This document shows positions 27,072 to 35,682 of a stretch of 64,000 bases of DNA, one piece after another. The notes beneath the pieces are model-generated. The model was not told the DNA's origin. It made no database searches and saw nothing but the letters and a program-made list of their open reading frames with translations. The stretch comes from Pedobacter nutrimenti (GTDB taxonomy: Bacteria; Bacteroidota; Bacteroidia; Sphingobacteriales; Sphingobacteriaceae). Position 1 is the stretch's first letter; each line of letters starts with the position of its first letter. The stretch covers positions 124,001-188,000 of the forward strand of contig NZ_QKLU01000001.1 in assembly GCF_003208655.1 (NCBI RefSeq). Reading direction: 5' to 3'. The position numbers were made by a program, and so were the translations under genes.

Positions 27072-30000
27072 ATGAAATTTTACCCTTCCGTAAAGCTAAC
27101 CATTGTGCTGCTGGCCCTTTTCTGCACGCAGCTCAGTGCTGCGGCTTTTTCGCAGCGCATCAGTTTAAATCAGCACAATGTACCGCTGGAACAGGTTTTA
27201 AAAGAAATCAAGCGTCAGACGGGGTATTTTTTCCTGTATGACCTGGATCTGATCCAGCAACAATCCAAACCAGTTAACATTAAGATCAGCAATGCTTCTA
27301 TTGAAGATGTGATGACCAAAACACTCCAGTCTCAGCCTTTCAGCTGGGAAATTAAGGAGCGGACCATTTTGATTAAACCCCTCCAATCAGGGCCTGGTAA
27401 AAACCAGAAAGAAAAAGGTATTGAGATCAGGGGCAAGGTCACGGATGAAAACGGTACAGGTCTGCCAGGCGCTTCTGTGAAGGTCAAGGGCAGTTCAACC
27501 GCTGCAATAACAGACCAGACCGGGAGCTTTAACCTTAAAAACGTGGAAGAAAATGCCGTCCTGCTGGTCTCCTATATTGGTTATTTAAGCCAGGAAGTGA
27601 GGGTGCAGGGACAAGTATTGACCATTCAGCTGCAACCAGACATCAGCACTTTAAATAATGTAGTCATCACCGGTTATACCGCCTACTCCAAAAACCAGTC
27701 AACCAGTGCGGCTTCCCTGGTCACTGCCGATAAAATTAACCAGGTTCCCGGAATGACTGTCGATCAGATCCTTCAGGGCCGTGTACCAGGAATGAGTGTC
27801 ATTTCTACCTCTGGACAACCTGGTCAAAGTGCATCGGTGGTGATCCGCGGTATTGGAAGCGTAAATGGTTCTTCCACGCCATTGTATATTCTGGATGGAG
27901 TACCCATTGAAGGCAATTATTTTCAAACCATTAACCCCGAAGATATAGAGTCTGCCACCGTTTTAAAAGATGCATCTGCAAAAGCTTTATACGGATCAAG
28001 AGGGTCCAATGGCGTGATTGTACTGACGACTAAAAAAGGGACGCCCGGAAGGCTTTCTGTACAATACAATTCCCAATATGGTTTTTCCAACCTGAGCAGA
28101 CCAAATTTTACCATGATGAACACCGAGCAGCGCCTTCGTTTTGAAGAGGAGATCGGGTTAAATTACAACCGCAACCTGGGACCTGGCTGGACTTATTCTC
28201 CTAAAAATCCGGCTTATACTTCAGGAACAGCAGCTTTCCGTCAGCGGGCTGATGCCATTCTGGATAGTTTAAGAGGGATCAATACCGATTGGAGGGATAT
28301 TTTCTTTCAGAAAGGGAAATTTATGGAACAGCAGGTCAGCATCAGTGGGGGGAATGAAGGCCTGCGCTTTTACAACTCTTTAAATTATTACAAGCAGGAC
28401 GGGGTGGCCAGGAGGACCGGTACAGAAAGATATGCTTTAAGAAGTAACCTGGATTTTAAGGCGGATAAATTTTCAGGAAGTGTAAATGTATCAGTAGGGT
28501 ATTCCAATTCCAGTTTTACAGAAGGAGAAGGTAGTACAGGTGCAGGTACAGCTATGGCCTCGGTGTATTATGCCTTGCCTTACGAGAAACCTTATGCACC
28601 GGACGGTACGCTCATCCATCCTGGAAATGAATCCTCTTATTTTATCCTGGACCAGCGGGAAGGCAGTCAGGGACTGGAACGTTTGCTGAATTCTTCCAAT
28701 AAAACGGATCAGCTGAAAACCATTATTGGTACCAATTTCAGTTACCAGATTTTGCCGGAACTGAAAATCACGACCCGGGCCGGTATCGATTACCGGAATT
28801 CAACAGACATGTTGTACATTAATCCCGATTCTTATTATGGCTCCAGAAAGGTAAGCAATACCCTTGGCGGACAAGGCCGTTTTGAGGAAGGCACACGCAG
28901 GAATTTTAATATTGTTTCAACCACAGGGATTACCTATGCCAAAGTGTTCAACCAGGTGCATGACCTGGAAGTGTCGGGCTTTTATGAATACCTCTACAAC
29001 AATTTCAACAGTTTTGGTTTTACAGGTTTCGGCATTGATGGCCGTTTGCCGGAAACCCCAGCTGGGGTAACCAATGGAAGCAGTACTTTTTTACCTGTGG
29101 TGAGCGGATCCAAAACCAAAAATGCCCTGGCTTCCTTTATGAGTGTGGCACGGTATACCTATGATGGTAAATACACCATTTCGGGAAGTTACCGTTACGA
29201 TGGCTCTACCCGGGTTGCCCCGGTCAACAAATGGCATGGCTTTTACTCCTTTGGAGGAAGCTGGGCCGCTAAAAAGGAAAATTTCCTGAAGGATGTAAGT
29301 TACATCGCTGACCTTCGCCTGAGGGCAAGTTACGGGATCACCGCCAGTCCCTTAAGTGGTGATTTTAATTACCTGGCTACTTTTGGCGCAGCCTCTTATG
29401 GTGGTGTAAATGGGGTTAAACCCTTAACACCAGGTAATCCGGGCTATGACTGGGAATATGTCAATGAATTCAATGCCGGTTTCGACCTGGGTTTATTTAG
29501 TAGCAACCGCCTGAGGCTGACTTTTGATTATTACAACAGGGCAACATCCAATATGTTCTTTAATCAGCCGCTTTCTGCAGTTGCCGGATATGGCTCGGAC
29601 GGAAGTATTCCGTTAAGCTCTGGAAAAATGAGAAACCGGGGTATAGAGTTTGAAATCAGTGGCGATTTGATTAAAAATGATCAGCTGACCTGGAGCATTG
29701 GACTGAATGCGGGATACAACAAAAATACCATTTTGTACCTAACCCCACTAACAGATGAATTACCAGATGGCGACAGCAGGGTGTTTAAGGTTGGTATGCC
29801 TTATGGAACTTATCTTGCCCCGCAATGGGCTGGTGTAAACCCGCAGACCGGCGAAGCGCAATACTACAATAAAGATGGTTCCATTACAGCAGTTTACAAT
29901 TCCAACACGCAAAGCGTAACCAATTCAGGCAGCCTGTACCCGAAACTCACAGGAGGTTTTAATACGGCGTTAAATTGGAAAGGTTTTAGCGTCAATGCTT

Positions 30001-30410
30001 TGTTTTCTTTTGTGAGCGATGTGATGCGCTGGAACAACGAAGATTTTTACAATGAAAACCAGCGTTATGCAACCAGTAACCAGTCGGTGCGGATGTTGGA
30101 TGACCGCTGGAAACAACCAGGCGACAATGCCACTTTACAGCGTTTTGACATCCCAAGGAATTTTACCTCAAAGGACATTCAGGATGCTTCATTTCTGCGC
30201 CTAAGGAATGTGAATATTGGTTATTCCCTTCCAAAAAGTGTATTGCAAAAAATTAAGTTCGTAAAGGGCGTAAAAATCTTTGTTCAGGGACAAAACTTGT
30301 ATACCTGGACCAAATGGAGAGGACTGGATCCGGAAAACAACAGTGTTTATGGAAGGTTTCAGTACCCGAATACCCGTACCTATACCGCCGGACTTAATGT
30401 GAACCTATAA
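27072..30410 (+). CDS. SusC/RagA-type TonB-dependent transporter with STN domain (cyanophycin-like locus)
   Basis: 1112 residues. The signal peptide ends near AAAFSQ. The STN signalling domain spans about residues 30-105 (HNVPLEQVLKEIKRQTG), a carboxypeptidase-regulatory-like domain about 117-200 (KVTDENGTGLPGASVKVKG), the plug about 205-325 (QILQGRVPGMSVIS, YILDGVPIEGNYF), and the rest is a 22-strand outer-membrane barrel ending TYTAGLNVNL. STN marks it as a transducer that signals to the adjacent FecR and sigma factor. With SusD it imports a ligand, inferred here to be cyanophycin fragments from the downstream enzymes. Confidence 0.95.
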   Translation: MKFYPSVKLTIVLLALFCTQLSAAAFSQRISLNQHNVPLEQVLKEIKRQTGYFFLYDLDLIQQQSKPVNIKISNASIEDVMTKTLQSQPFSWEIKERTILIKPLQSGPGKNQKEKGIEIRGKVTDENGTGLPGASVKVKGSSTAAITDQTGSFNLKNVEENAVLLVSYIGYLSQEVRVQGQVLTIQLQPDISTLNNVVITGYTAYSKNQSTSAASLVTADKINQVPGMTVDQILQGRVPGMSVISTSGQPGQSASVVIRGIGSVNGSSTPLYILDGVPIEGNYFQTINPEDIESATVLKDASAKALYGSRGSNGVIVLTTKKGTPGRLSVQYNSQYGFSNLSRPNFTMMNTEQRLRFEEEIGLNYNRNLGPGWTYSPKNPAYTSGTAAFRQRADAILDSLRGINTDWRDIFFQKGKFMEQQVSISGGNEGLRFYNSLNYYKQDGVARRTGTERYALRSNLDFKADKFSGSVNVSVGYSNSSFTEGEGSTGAGTAMASVYYALPYEKPYAPDGTLIHPGNESSYFILDQREGSQGLERLLNSSNKTDQLKTIIGTNFSYQILPELKITTRAGIDYRNSTDMLYINPDSYYGSRKVSNTLGGQGRFEEGTRRNFNIVSTTGITYAKVFNQVHDLEVSGFYEYLYNNFNSFGFTGFGIDGRLPETPAGVTNGSSTFLPVVSGSKTKNALASFMSVARYTYDGKYTISGSYRYDGSTRVAPVNKWHGFYSFGGSWAAKKENFLKDVSYIADLRLRASYGITASPLSGDFNYLATFGAASYGGVNGVKPLTPGNPGYDWEYVNEFNAGFDLGLFSSNRLRLTFDYYNRATSNMFFNQPLSAVAGYGSDGSIPLSSGKMRNRGIEFEISGDLIKNDQLTWSIGLNAGYNKNTILYLTPLTDELPDGDSRVFKVGMPYGTYLAPQWAGVNPQTGEAQYYNKDGSITAVYNSNTQSVTNSGSLYPKLTGGFNTALNWKGFSVNALFSFVSDVMRWNNEDFYNENQRYATSNQSVRMLDDRWKQPGDNATLQRFDIPRNFTSKDIQDASFLRLRNVNIGYSLPKSVLQKIKFVKGVKIFVQGQNLYTWTKWRGLDPENNSVYGRFQYPNTRTYTAGLNVNL

Positions 30411-31810
30411 TGCTAAAGACAATGAAACATCAATATAAAAAATACATCCTGTTGTTACCTGCACTGGTTTTAAGTGTTTCCTGTACCAAACTGGATTTAA
30501 AGCCTACCGATACCTTAAGCCCTGACAACGTTTACCGCAACATCAGCGACATTAATAAAGGACTGATTGGCGCTTATGCAGCAGCCGATTACGACATGAG
30601 CAGTTTGTCGGTGACCGTATCGGATGAGGCGACTTTTCCTACCGAAAATATAGTTGGAAACAGTGATGCTTTCCGCTGGTTGTATACGGCCAGTAATGGT
30701 TCGGTAACTTCTTTTTATTATACCTGTTATATAGGTATAGACCGGGCAAACCGGGCGCTGGCTGGCTTAGATGCCTTAAAACTGAGCGGAGCGGACCTCA
30801 CTTTAGGAAACCAGTACCGGGCCGAACTTTTGGCCATAAAATCTTATTTCCATTTGGAAGCGCTGCGGGCTTATGCGGCCAGCTATCAGAATGGTGCGCT
30901 GGGCGTACCCTATATGAAAACCTTTTCCATCAGCTATCCTGCCCGTGACAATTTTGAAGCGGTTGTTGCCCAGGTTAAAGTAGATTTGCTTGCTGCCAAA
31001 GCCTTAATGCCTGCCGGGCTGACCGATAAAAGCAGGATTACAGCCCCGGCCATTGCGGCGATACAGGCAAGATTAGCGCTGTATGAAAAGAACTGGGCGG
31101 ATGCGATCCGTTATGCAACTGAAGTGATTAATTCAGCCCCGTTGGCAAACAAGGCCCAGTTTCCGGGCATCTGGACAGATGCCAATGACAATGAGGTGAT
31201 TTGGAAACTTAAAAGGGTCGGAACGACCAATTCAAGGCTGGGTGATTTCTTTTATCGTCAAACAGGTGGAATTGTTTTGTATGCCCCTGCGCAGAAGCTG
31301 ATTAATACTTTTGATAAAGTAAATGACATCCGTTATGCAGCCTACATTAAATTTGACCCCAGCCGTACGGGTTTTAAATCCCAGTACCTGGTCAATAAAT
31401 ACATCGGGGGAACTTCTACTGCACCAGGTTTAACGGATATTAAATTGTTCCGTACCGCAGAAATGTACCTGATCCGGGCAGAAGCAGAGGCCGAATCTAC
31501 CGGAGATGCTGCGGGAGACTTGAATACATTGAGGGCAGCCAGGATCAACGGTTACACTAATGCCAGTTTTGCCGATAAAGCGGCGCTGATTGATGCCATC
31601 TATACTGAACGTTTCAAGGAGCTTGCTTTTGAAGGCCATCGTTTCTTTGATCTGAAACGCAGAAATATGCCTGTACAACGATTAGCAGCTGATGCAGCCA
31701 ATGCTTCAGGCGCTGTACTTCTGGTACCGGAGCAGGCACAGTATGCTTTCCCAATTCCGGCGCAGGAAATGCAGATCAATAAAAACACCGTACAAAATCC
31801 AAATTATTAA
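30410..31810 (+). CDS. SusD/RagB-type outer-membrane lipoprotein (locus 1)
   Basis: 466 residues. The start ATG overlaps the SusC stop (TAATG); a second Met at 30422 is an alternative. The lipobox SVSC (Cys about 25) is followed by the SusD family N-terminus (TKLDLKPTDTLSPDNVYRN), TPR-like helices, and the C-terminal family motifs EMYLIRAEAEA and ERFKELAFEGHRFFDLKRR. It forms the lid of the SusC transporter and captures ligand at the cell surface. A hairpin between this gene and the peptidase genes may lower expression of the latter. Confidence 0.95.
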   Translation: MLKTMKHQYKKYILLLPALVLSVSCTKLDLKPTDTLSPDNVYRNISDINKGLIGAYAAADYDMSSLSVTVSDEATFPTENIVGNSDAFRWLYTASNGSVTSFYYTCYIGIDRANRALAGLDALKLSGADLTLGNQYRAELLAIKSYFHLEALRAYAASYQNGALGVPYMKTFSISYPARDNFEAVVAQVKVDLLAAKALMPAGLTDKSRITAPAIAAIQARLALYEKNWADAIRYATEVINSAPLANKAQFPGIWTDANDNEVIWKLKRVGTTNSRLGDFFYRQTGGIVLYAPAQKLINTFDKVNDIRYAAYIKFDPSRTGFKSQYLVNKYIGGTSTAPGLTDIKLFRTAEMYLIRAEAEAESTGDAAGDLNTLRAARINGYTNASFADKAALIDAIYTERFKELAFEGHRFFDLKRRNMPVQRLAADAANASGAVLLVPEQAQYAFPIPAQEMQINKNTVQNPNY

Positions 31811-31814
31811 ACTC

Positions 31815-31838
31815 AGGAAGCACTTTAATGTGCTTCCT
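31815..31838 (+). terminator. Hairpin between susD-like and cyanophycinase-like genes
   Basis: AGGAAGCAC pairs perfectly with GTGCTTCCT around a 6-nt loop, followed only by TT. It is likely an attenuator or mRNA-processing hairpin inside the operon rather than a full stop. Confidence 0.55.
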
Positions 31839-31852
31839 TTAAACGATATGTT

Positions 31853-32953
31853 ATGAAACAACCAGTCCTGATCTTAATCTTTTCTGTCTGGATATCAGCA
31901 ATGGGCTGCGGAAAATCAAATGGCCCAGGCACCACCGTCCCGGACGGTGGCGGGAAACCGGTTAATCCTGTCAACCCGGTGAAACGCCGGCCGGCATCTA
32001 TTGGTATTATAGGAGACACGGCCAATGTGACCAAATCCGTTACCGGTGGTATGGTGTTAATGGGAGGGGGAACTGATGTCGATGCCGCTTTCAAATGGAT
32101 GATTGCACGCAGTGGAGGAGGTGATGTGGTGGTGTTAAGAGCCACGGGTACAGACGCCTATAATCCTTACATCAACGCCCTGGGCAGTGTCAATTCTGTG
32201 GAAACCCTAAAAATAGACAGCAGGGCACTGGCCGATAACGATACGGTTGCTTATATGATCCGGAATGCCGAAATGCTTTTTATTGCCGGTGGTGACCAGT
32301 CCGATTATATGAAATACTGGAAGGGGACAAAAACCGAAAAAGCGATCAATTATTTGCTAACCGAAAAGAAAGCACCGGTAGGTGGCACCAGTGCAGGTTG
32401 TGCCATTTTGGGGGGCTTTTATTATAGCGGGGAAAATGGAAGCGTCACCTCGGCAGATGCCCTGCAGAATCCTTACCTTAGTTCGGTGAACCTGTACAAC
32501 AATGACTTTTTGAAAGCGCCTTACCTGCAGCAGGTGATTACCGACCAGCATTACCTGACCAGGGAAAGAGAAGGCCGTTCGGCCGTTTTTTTAGGCAGGA
32601 TATTAAAAGACTGGAACATCGCCGCCAAGGCCATTGCGGCAGACGAGCGCACCGCAGTTTGTATTGATGATAAAGGCAGCGCCCAGGTATATGGTGATTA
32701 TTCCACCACGCGCCCCTACAGCTACGCCTATTTTATCAGTACAGACCTTTCCAAAATGCCCGAACAGTTTGAAAATGGCAAAAAGGCAATTTGGAACCGC
32801 AACAACCAGGCCCTTGCCGTATATGAAATTCCTGCATCGGTGAACGGGGGCGGTAATTTTAACGTCAATACTTTTAACCTTGCCCAGGCCAGCGGCGGGA
32901 AAGCCTGGTGGTGGTGGATCGATAACGGAACATTAAATAAAAAAGAACAATGA
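31853..32953 (+). CDS. Cyanophycinase-like S51 peptidase, predicted lipoprotein
   Basis: 366 residues with a signal peptide ending in a lipobox-like AMGC (Cys19), so probably envelope-anchored. The S51 core contains LFIAGGDQSDYMKYW, nucleophile Ser180 in GGTSAGCAILGG, and the DQH...R motif (DQHYLTREREGR) typical of cyanophycinases. Family knowledge: cyanophycinase cleaves multi-arginyl-polyaspartate to beta-Asp-Arg dipeptides. It is longer than CphB, with about 30 extra N-terminal residues rich in Pro/Gly. It overlaps the isoaspartyl peptidase gene by 4 nt. Other S51 activities (alpha-aspartyl dipeptidase) are possible but fit the context less well. Confidence 0.85.
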   Translation: MKQPVLILIFSVWISAMGCGKSNGPGTTVPDGGGKPVNPVNPVKRRPASIGIIGDTANVTKSVTGGMVLMGGGTDVDAAFKWMIARSGGGDVVVLRATGTDAYNPYINALGSVNSVETLKIDSRALADNDTVAYMIRNAEMLFIAGGDQSDYMKYWKGTKTEKAINYLLTEKKAPVGGTSAGCAILGGFYYSGENGSVTSADALQNPYLSSVNLYNNDFLKAPYLQQVITDQHYLTREREGRSAVFLGRILKDWNIAAKAIAADERTAVCIDDKGSAQVYGDYSTTRPYSYAYFISTDLSKMPEQFENGKKAIWNRNNQALAVYEIPASVNGGGNFNVNTFNLAQASGGKAWWWWIDNGTLNKKEQ

Positions 32954-33975
32954 GAACATTTAAATTTTGGGCCGTCCTGATGCTGGCAGCCTGCAGTTTT
33001 TCCTTAAATGCCCAGCAAAAAAAATATGTTATGGTGATCCATGGCGGAGCAGGGACCATCCTTAAAAAAAACATGACTCCTGAAAAGGAAGCGGCTTACA
33101 CAGCGGCTTTAACCGCTGCTTTAAAAGCGGGTTATGCCGCCATTCAATCCGGAAAGTCAAGTCTGGATGCTGTAGAAGCAAGCATTCATGTGATGGAAGA
33201 TTCCCCGCTCTTTAATGCCGGAAAAGGGGCTGTATTTACCCACGACGGGCGTAATGAACTCGATGCCTCCATTATGAACGGAAAAACGCTGGAAGCAGGC
33301 GCTGTGGCCGGGGTGACCACGGTTAAAAACCCGATCAGTGCGGCAAGGGCGGTAATGGAAAAATCCGAACATGTGATGATGGTGGGCGCAGGCGCCGATA
33401 AATTTGCAAAAGAAGCCGGTTTGGAAATTGTAGACCCAAAATATTTCTGGACAAAGGAGCGCTGGGATGGTTTGCAGAAAGCCATACAGGAAGATTCGAC
33501 CAAAGCTGTTCTGGATCATGGGAGTAAAAAATCCATGAAAATGGGTATTCAAAACCATGACAATAAATTTGGGACAGTAGGCTGCGTTGCCCTGGATAAA
33601 TCAGGGAACCTGGCAGCGGGTACTTCTACCGGAGGGATGACCAATAAAAAGTACGGACGTGTGGGCGATTCACCAATTATTGGGGCAGGTACCTATTGCA
33701 ATAACGAAACTGCTGGTATTTCCTGTACCGGATGGGGTGAGTTTTATATTCGCAATGTCGTTGCCAAAACCATTTCCGACCTTATGGAATACAAAAACAT
33801 GGGAGTGGCAGAAGCCGCTAAAGTGGTCTTGGATAAAGTGGGTAAAATGGGTGGTGATGGTGGTTTAATTGCTTTAGATAAAAAAGGCAATGTGACCATG
33901 CCCTTCAATACAGAGGGGATGTACCGGGGAACGGTGACCGCAGATGGTAAAATTGAAATACAGATTTATAAATAA
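32950..33975 (+). CDS. Isoaspartyl peptidase/L-asparaginase (Ntn hydrolase), exported
   Basis: 341 residues with a signal peptide (ending LNAQ). The plant-type asparaginase 2 fold has the autoprocessing and catalytic Thr209 in KFGTVGCVALD, preceded by the alpha-subunit segment VIHGGAGTILKK, and the substrate motifs AAGTSTGGMTNKKYGRVGDSP and GWGEFYIRN are intact. It hydrolyses beta-aspartyl (isoaspartyl) dipeptides. Between two cyanophycinase-like genes its obvious job is to split beta-Asp-Arg into Asp and Arg. It overlaps both neighbours (4 nt and 1 nt). Confidence 0.95.
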   Translation: MRTFKFWAVLMLAACSFSLNAQQKKYVMVIHGGAGTILKKNMTPEKEAAYTAALTAALKAGYAAIQSGKSSLDAVEASIHVMEDSPLFNAGKGAVFTHDGRNELDASIMNGKTLEAGAVAGVTTVKNPISAARAVMEKSEHVMMVGAGADKFAKEAGLEIVDPKYFWTKERWDGLQKAIQEDSTKAVLDHGSKKSMKMGIQNHDNKFGTVGCVALDKSGNLAAGTSTGGMTNKKYGRVGDSPIIGAGTYCNNETAGISCTGWGEFYIRNVVAKTISDLMEYKNMGVAEAAKVVLDKVGKMGGDGGLIALDKKGNVTMPFNTEGMYRGTVTADGKIEIQIYK

Positions 33976-34844
33976 TGAAAGGGAAAGGAATTTTAAGCTT
34001 GGGACTTAAAACGGTTTTAAGTATTCTTTTGTGTGTAGGGCTCATGCAGTGTGCATCTGCACAAAACAGTGCAAAAGGCAGTCTGTTTATTATAGGTGGG
34101 GGGAACCGCTCTGATGCCTTGATTAAACAGCTGGTTTCCACAGCCGGTTTAGGTTCAAAGGATTACATTATTGTATTGCCTATGGCCAGTGAACAACCAG
34201 ATACCGGTTTTAAATACATTTCCCAGCAGCTGAAAAGAGAAACCAATGCCACCATCCGGAATTTTGATTTTAACCACCACAGTACTCAGGATAAAAAATG
34301 GACAGATTCTGTTGCCGGTGCCAAACTGATTTATATTCTTGGTGGCGACCAGAACCATTTCATGAAGGCGGTACTGGGTACACCGGTATATACCGCCATC
34401 CATGAGGCTTACCAGAAGGGGGCAACCATTGCCGGTACCAGCGCCGGGGCGGCCGTGATGAGCAGGTATATGATTACCGGTAAACAGTTGCAGGAGCAGA
34501 AATACAAAGAAACCTTTGACCGTTTGTGGCATCATAATATCGAGTTTGCCGAAGGTCTGGGCCTGTTGAAACAAACCATTATTGACCAGCATTTTTTAAA
34601 ACGCAGCCGGTACAACCGCCTGATCTCTGCATTGGCTGATAAACCAGATTACATTTGTGTTGGGATTGATGAAGGTACGGCTATTATTGTCAAAGGCGAC
34701 CGCGCCACTGTAGCAGGGGAGAGCCAGGTACTTCGTTTTGCCCTTCCACAGAAGGCAGTTAAAGCTTCTGATCAACTGATTTCTTTTAAGACACTGGAAA
34801 TGGGGATATTCACTGCTGGTGATGTCATCAGAATAAAACCTTAA
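33975..34844 (+). CDS. Second cyanophycinase-like S51 peptidase, exported
   Basis: 289 residues, close to CphB length, with a signal peptide ending CASAQ (no good lipobox, so periplasmic). S51 motifs: LFIIGGGNRSDALI, YILGGDQNHFM, nucleophile Ser156 in AGTSAGAAVMS, and the cyanophycinase signature IIDQHFLKRSRYNRL. It probably differs in location or specificity from the lipoprotein paralogue two genes upstream, for example surface endo-cleavage versus periplasmic trimming. It is the last gene before a strong terminator. Confidence 0.9.
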   Translation: MKGKGILSLGLKTVLSILLCVGLMQCASAQNSAKGSLFIIGGGNRSDALIKQLVSTAGLGSKDYIIVLPMASEQPDTGFKYISQQLKRETNATIRNFDFNHHSTQDKKWTDSVAGAKLIYILGGDQNHFMKAVLGTPVYTAIHEAYQKGATIAGTSAGAAVMSRYMITGKQLQEQKYKETFDRLWHHNIEFAEGLGLLKQTIIDQHFLKRSRYNRLISALADKPDYICVGIDEGTAIIVKGDRATVAGESQVLRFALPQKAVKASDQLISFKTLEMGIFTAGDVIRIKP

Positions 34845-34865
34845 TACACACAGATGAGTTTTTAC

Positions 34866-34895
34866 ATGCTGCCGGTTTCCGGCAGCATTTTTTTT
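34866..34895 (+). terminator. Terminator of the cyanophycin-type operon
   Basis: ATGCTGCCGG pairs perfectly with CCGGCAGCAT (10 bp, TTT loop), followed by a run of eight T. Confidence 0.95.
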
Positions 34896-34971
34896 GCCCG
34901 GGCATGAAATTCTCCCAAGCTTCTGAATAGATTCTGTACGCAAATTTAATATGGAGTTCATAAAGCAGCTG

Positions 34972-34979
34972 TAATTTTG
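34972..34979 (+). promoter_or_regulatory. -7 box (TAATTTTG) before the second ECF sigma gene
   Basis: Perfect TAnnTTTG, 8 nt before the ATG at 34988. The transcript would have a leader of only a few nt, or start at the Met at 35015. Confidence 0.5.
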
Positions 34980-34987
34980 GACCGGAT

Positions 34988-35596
34988 ATGAAGAGGTCTA
35001 CGGATAATCACTTAATGGAACTGATCAGGAAAAACGATCACAGGGCTTTTACCCTCCTTGTAGACCGTTATTGGGAAGACCTGTATGGGCACATCCGGAT
35101 TAAAATCAGGGAAAAAGACGATGCCAAAGACCTGGTGCAGGATATTTTTCTGGGCCTCTGGAAAAACCGGGAGCAGGTCAGCTGTAACCAGCAAGGTAGC
35201 ATTGCTCCCTATTTATTTGGAGCGGCACGCTATGCGGTGATCAGTTATTTCAGTCGCTGCGGAGTGCTGGTCCCGGCAGCACAAAGTTTAACCGTTTTTC
35301 AGGAACCTGTTTCTGCATTTTATAGTGATGAACCTTATCTGCTAAAAGAACTTCAGTCCCAGATTGAGCATGAAGTAGACAGCCTGCCCGACAGGTTGAA
35401 AATTCCGTACCGGCTAAGCAGGGAGCAGCAGCTGAGTATTAAAGAAATTGCCTCCCGCCTTTCCCTTTCTGAACAAACGGTCAAAAACAACATCAGTGCG
35501 GTACTGGCTAAGCTTCGTGCCCGTCTTGGGCAATACCATTCCGATAGCACCATTTGTCTGATCCTGGCCATCGCCACTTTTTTTCATGATCATTAA
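34988..35596 (+). CDS. ECF RNA polymerase sigma factor, FecI-like (locus 2)
   Basis: 202 residues. Region 2: VDRYWEDLYGHIRIKIREKD and KDLVQDIFLGLWKNR. Region 4: LPDRLKIPYRLSREQQLS and EIASRLSLSEQTVKNNI. M10 (35015, MELIRKNDHRAF) is an alternative start, favoured if the promoter box at 34972 is real. It heads a second sigma/FecR/SusC/SusD locus directly after the terminator of the first. Its sequence is clearly divergent from the locus-1 sigma, so the two signal chains should be separate. Confidence 0.9.
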   Translation: MKRSTDNHLMELIRKNDHRAFTLLVDRYWEDLYGHIRIKIREKDDAKDLVQDIFLGLWKNREQVSCNQQGSIAPYLFGAARYAVISYFSRCGVLVPAAQSLTVFQEPVSAFYSDEPYLLKELQSQIEHEVDSLPDRLKIPYRLSREQQLSIKEIASRLSLSEQTVKNNISAVLAKLRARLGQYHSDSTICLILAIATFFHDH

Positions 35597-35682
35597 TCCG
35601 TTTTTAAAGGTTTTTTAATTTGATGTTTTGATAACATTCGCTTAAAGTACTTACAGGCCATTTGGGAGATAGGTAAGTAGTG

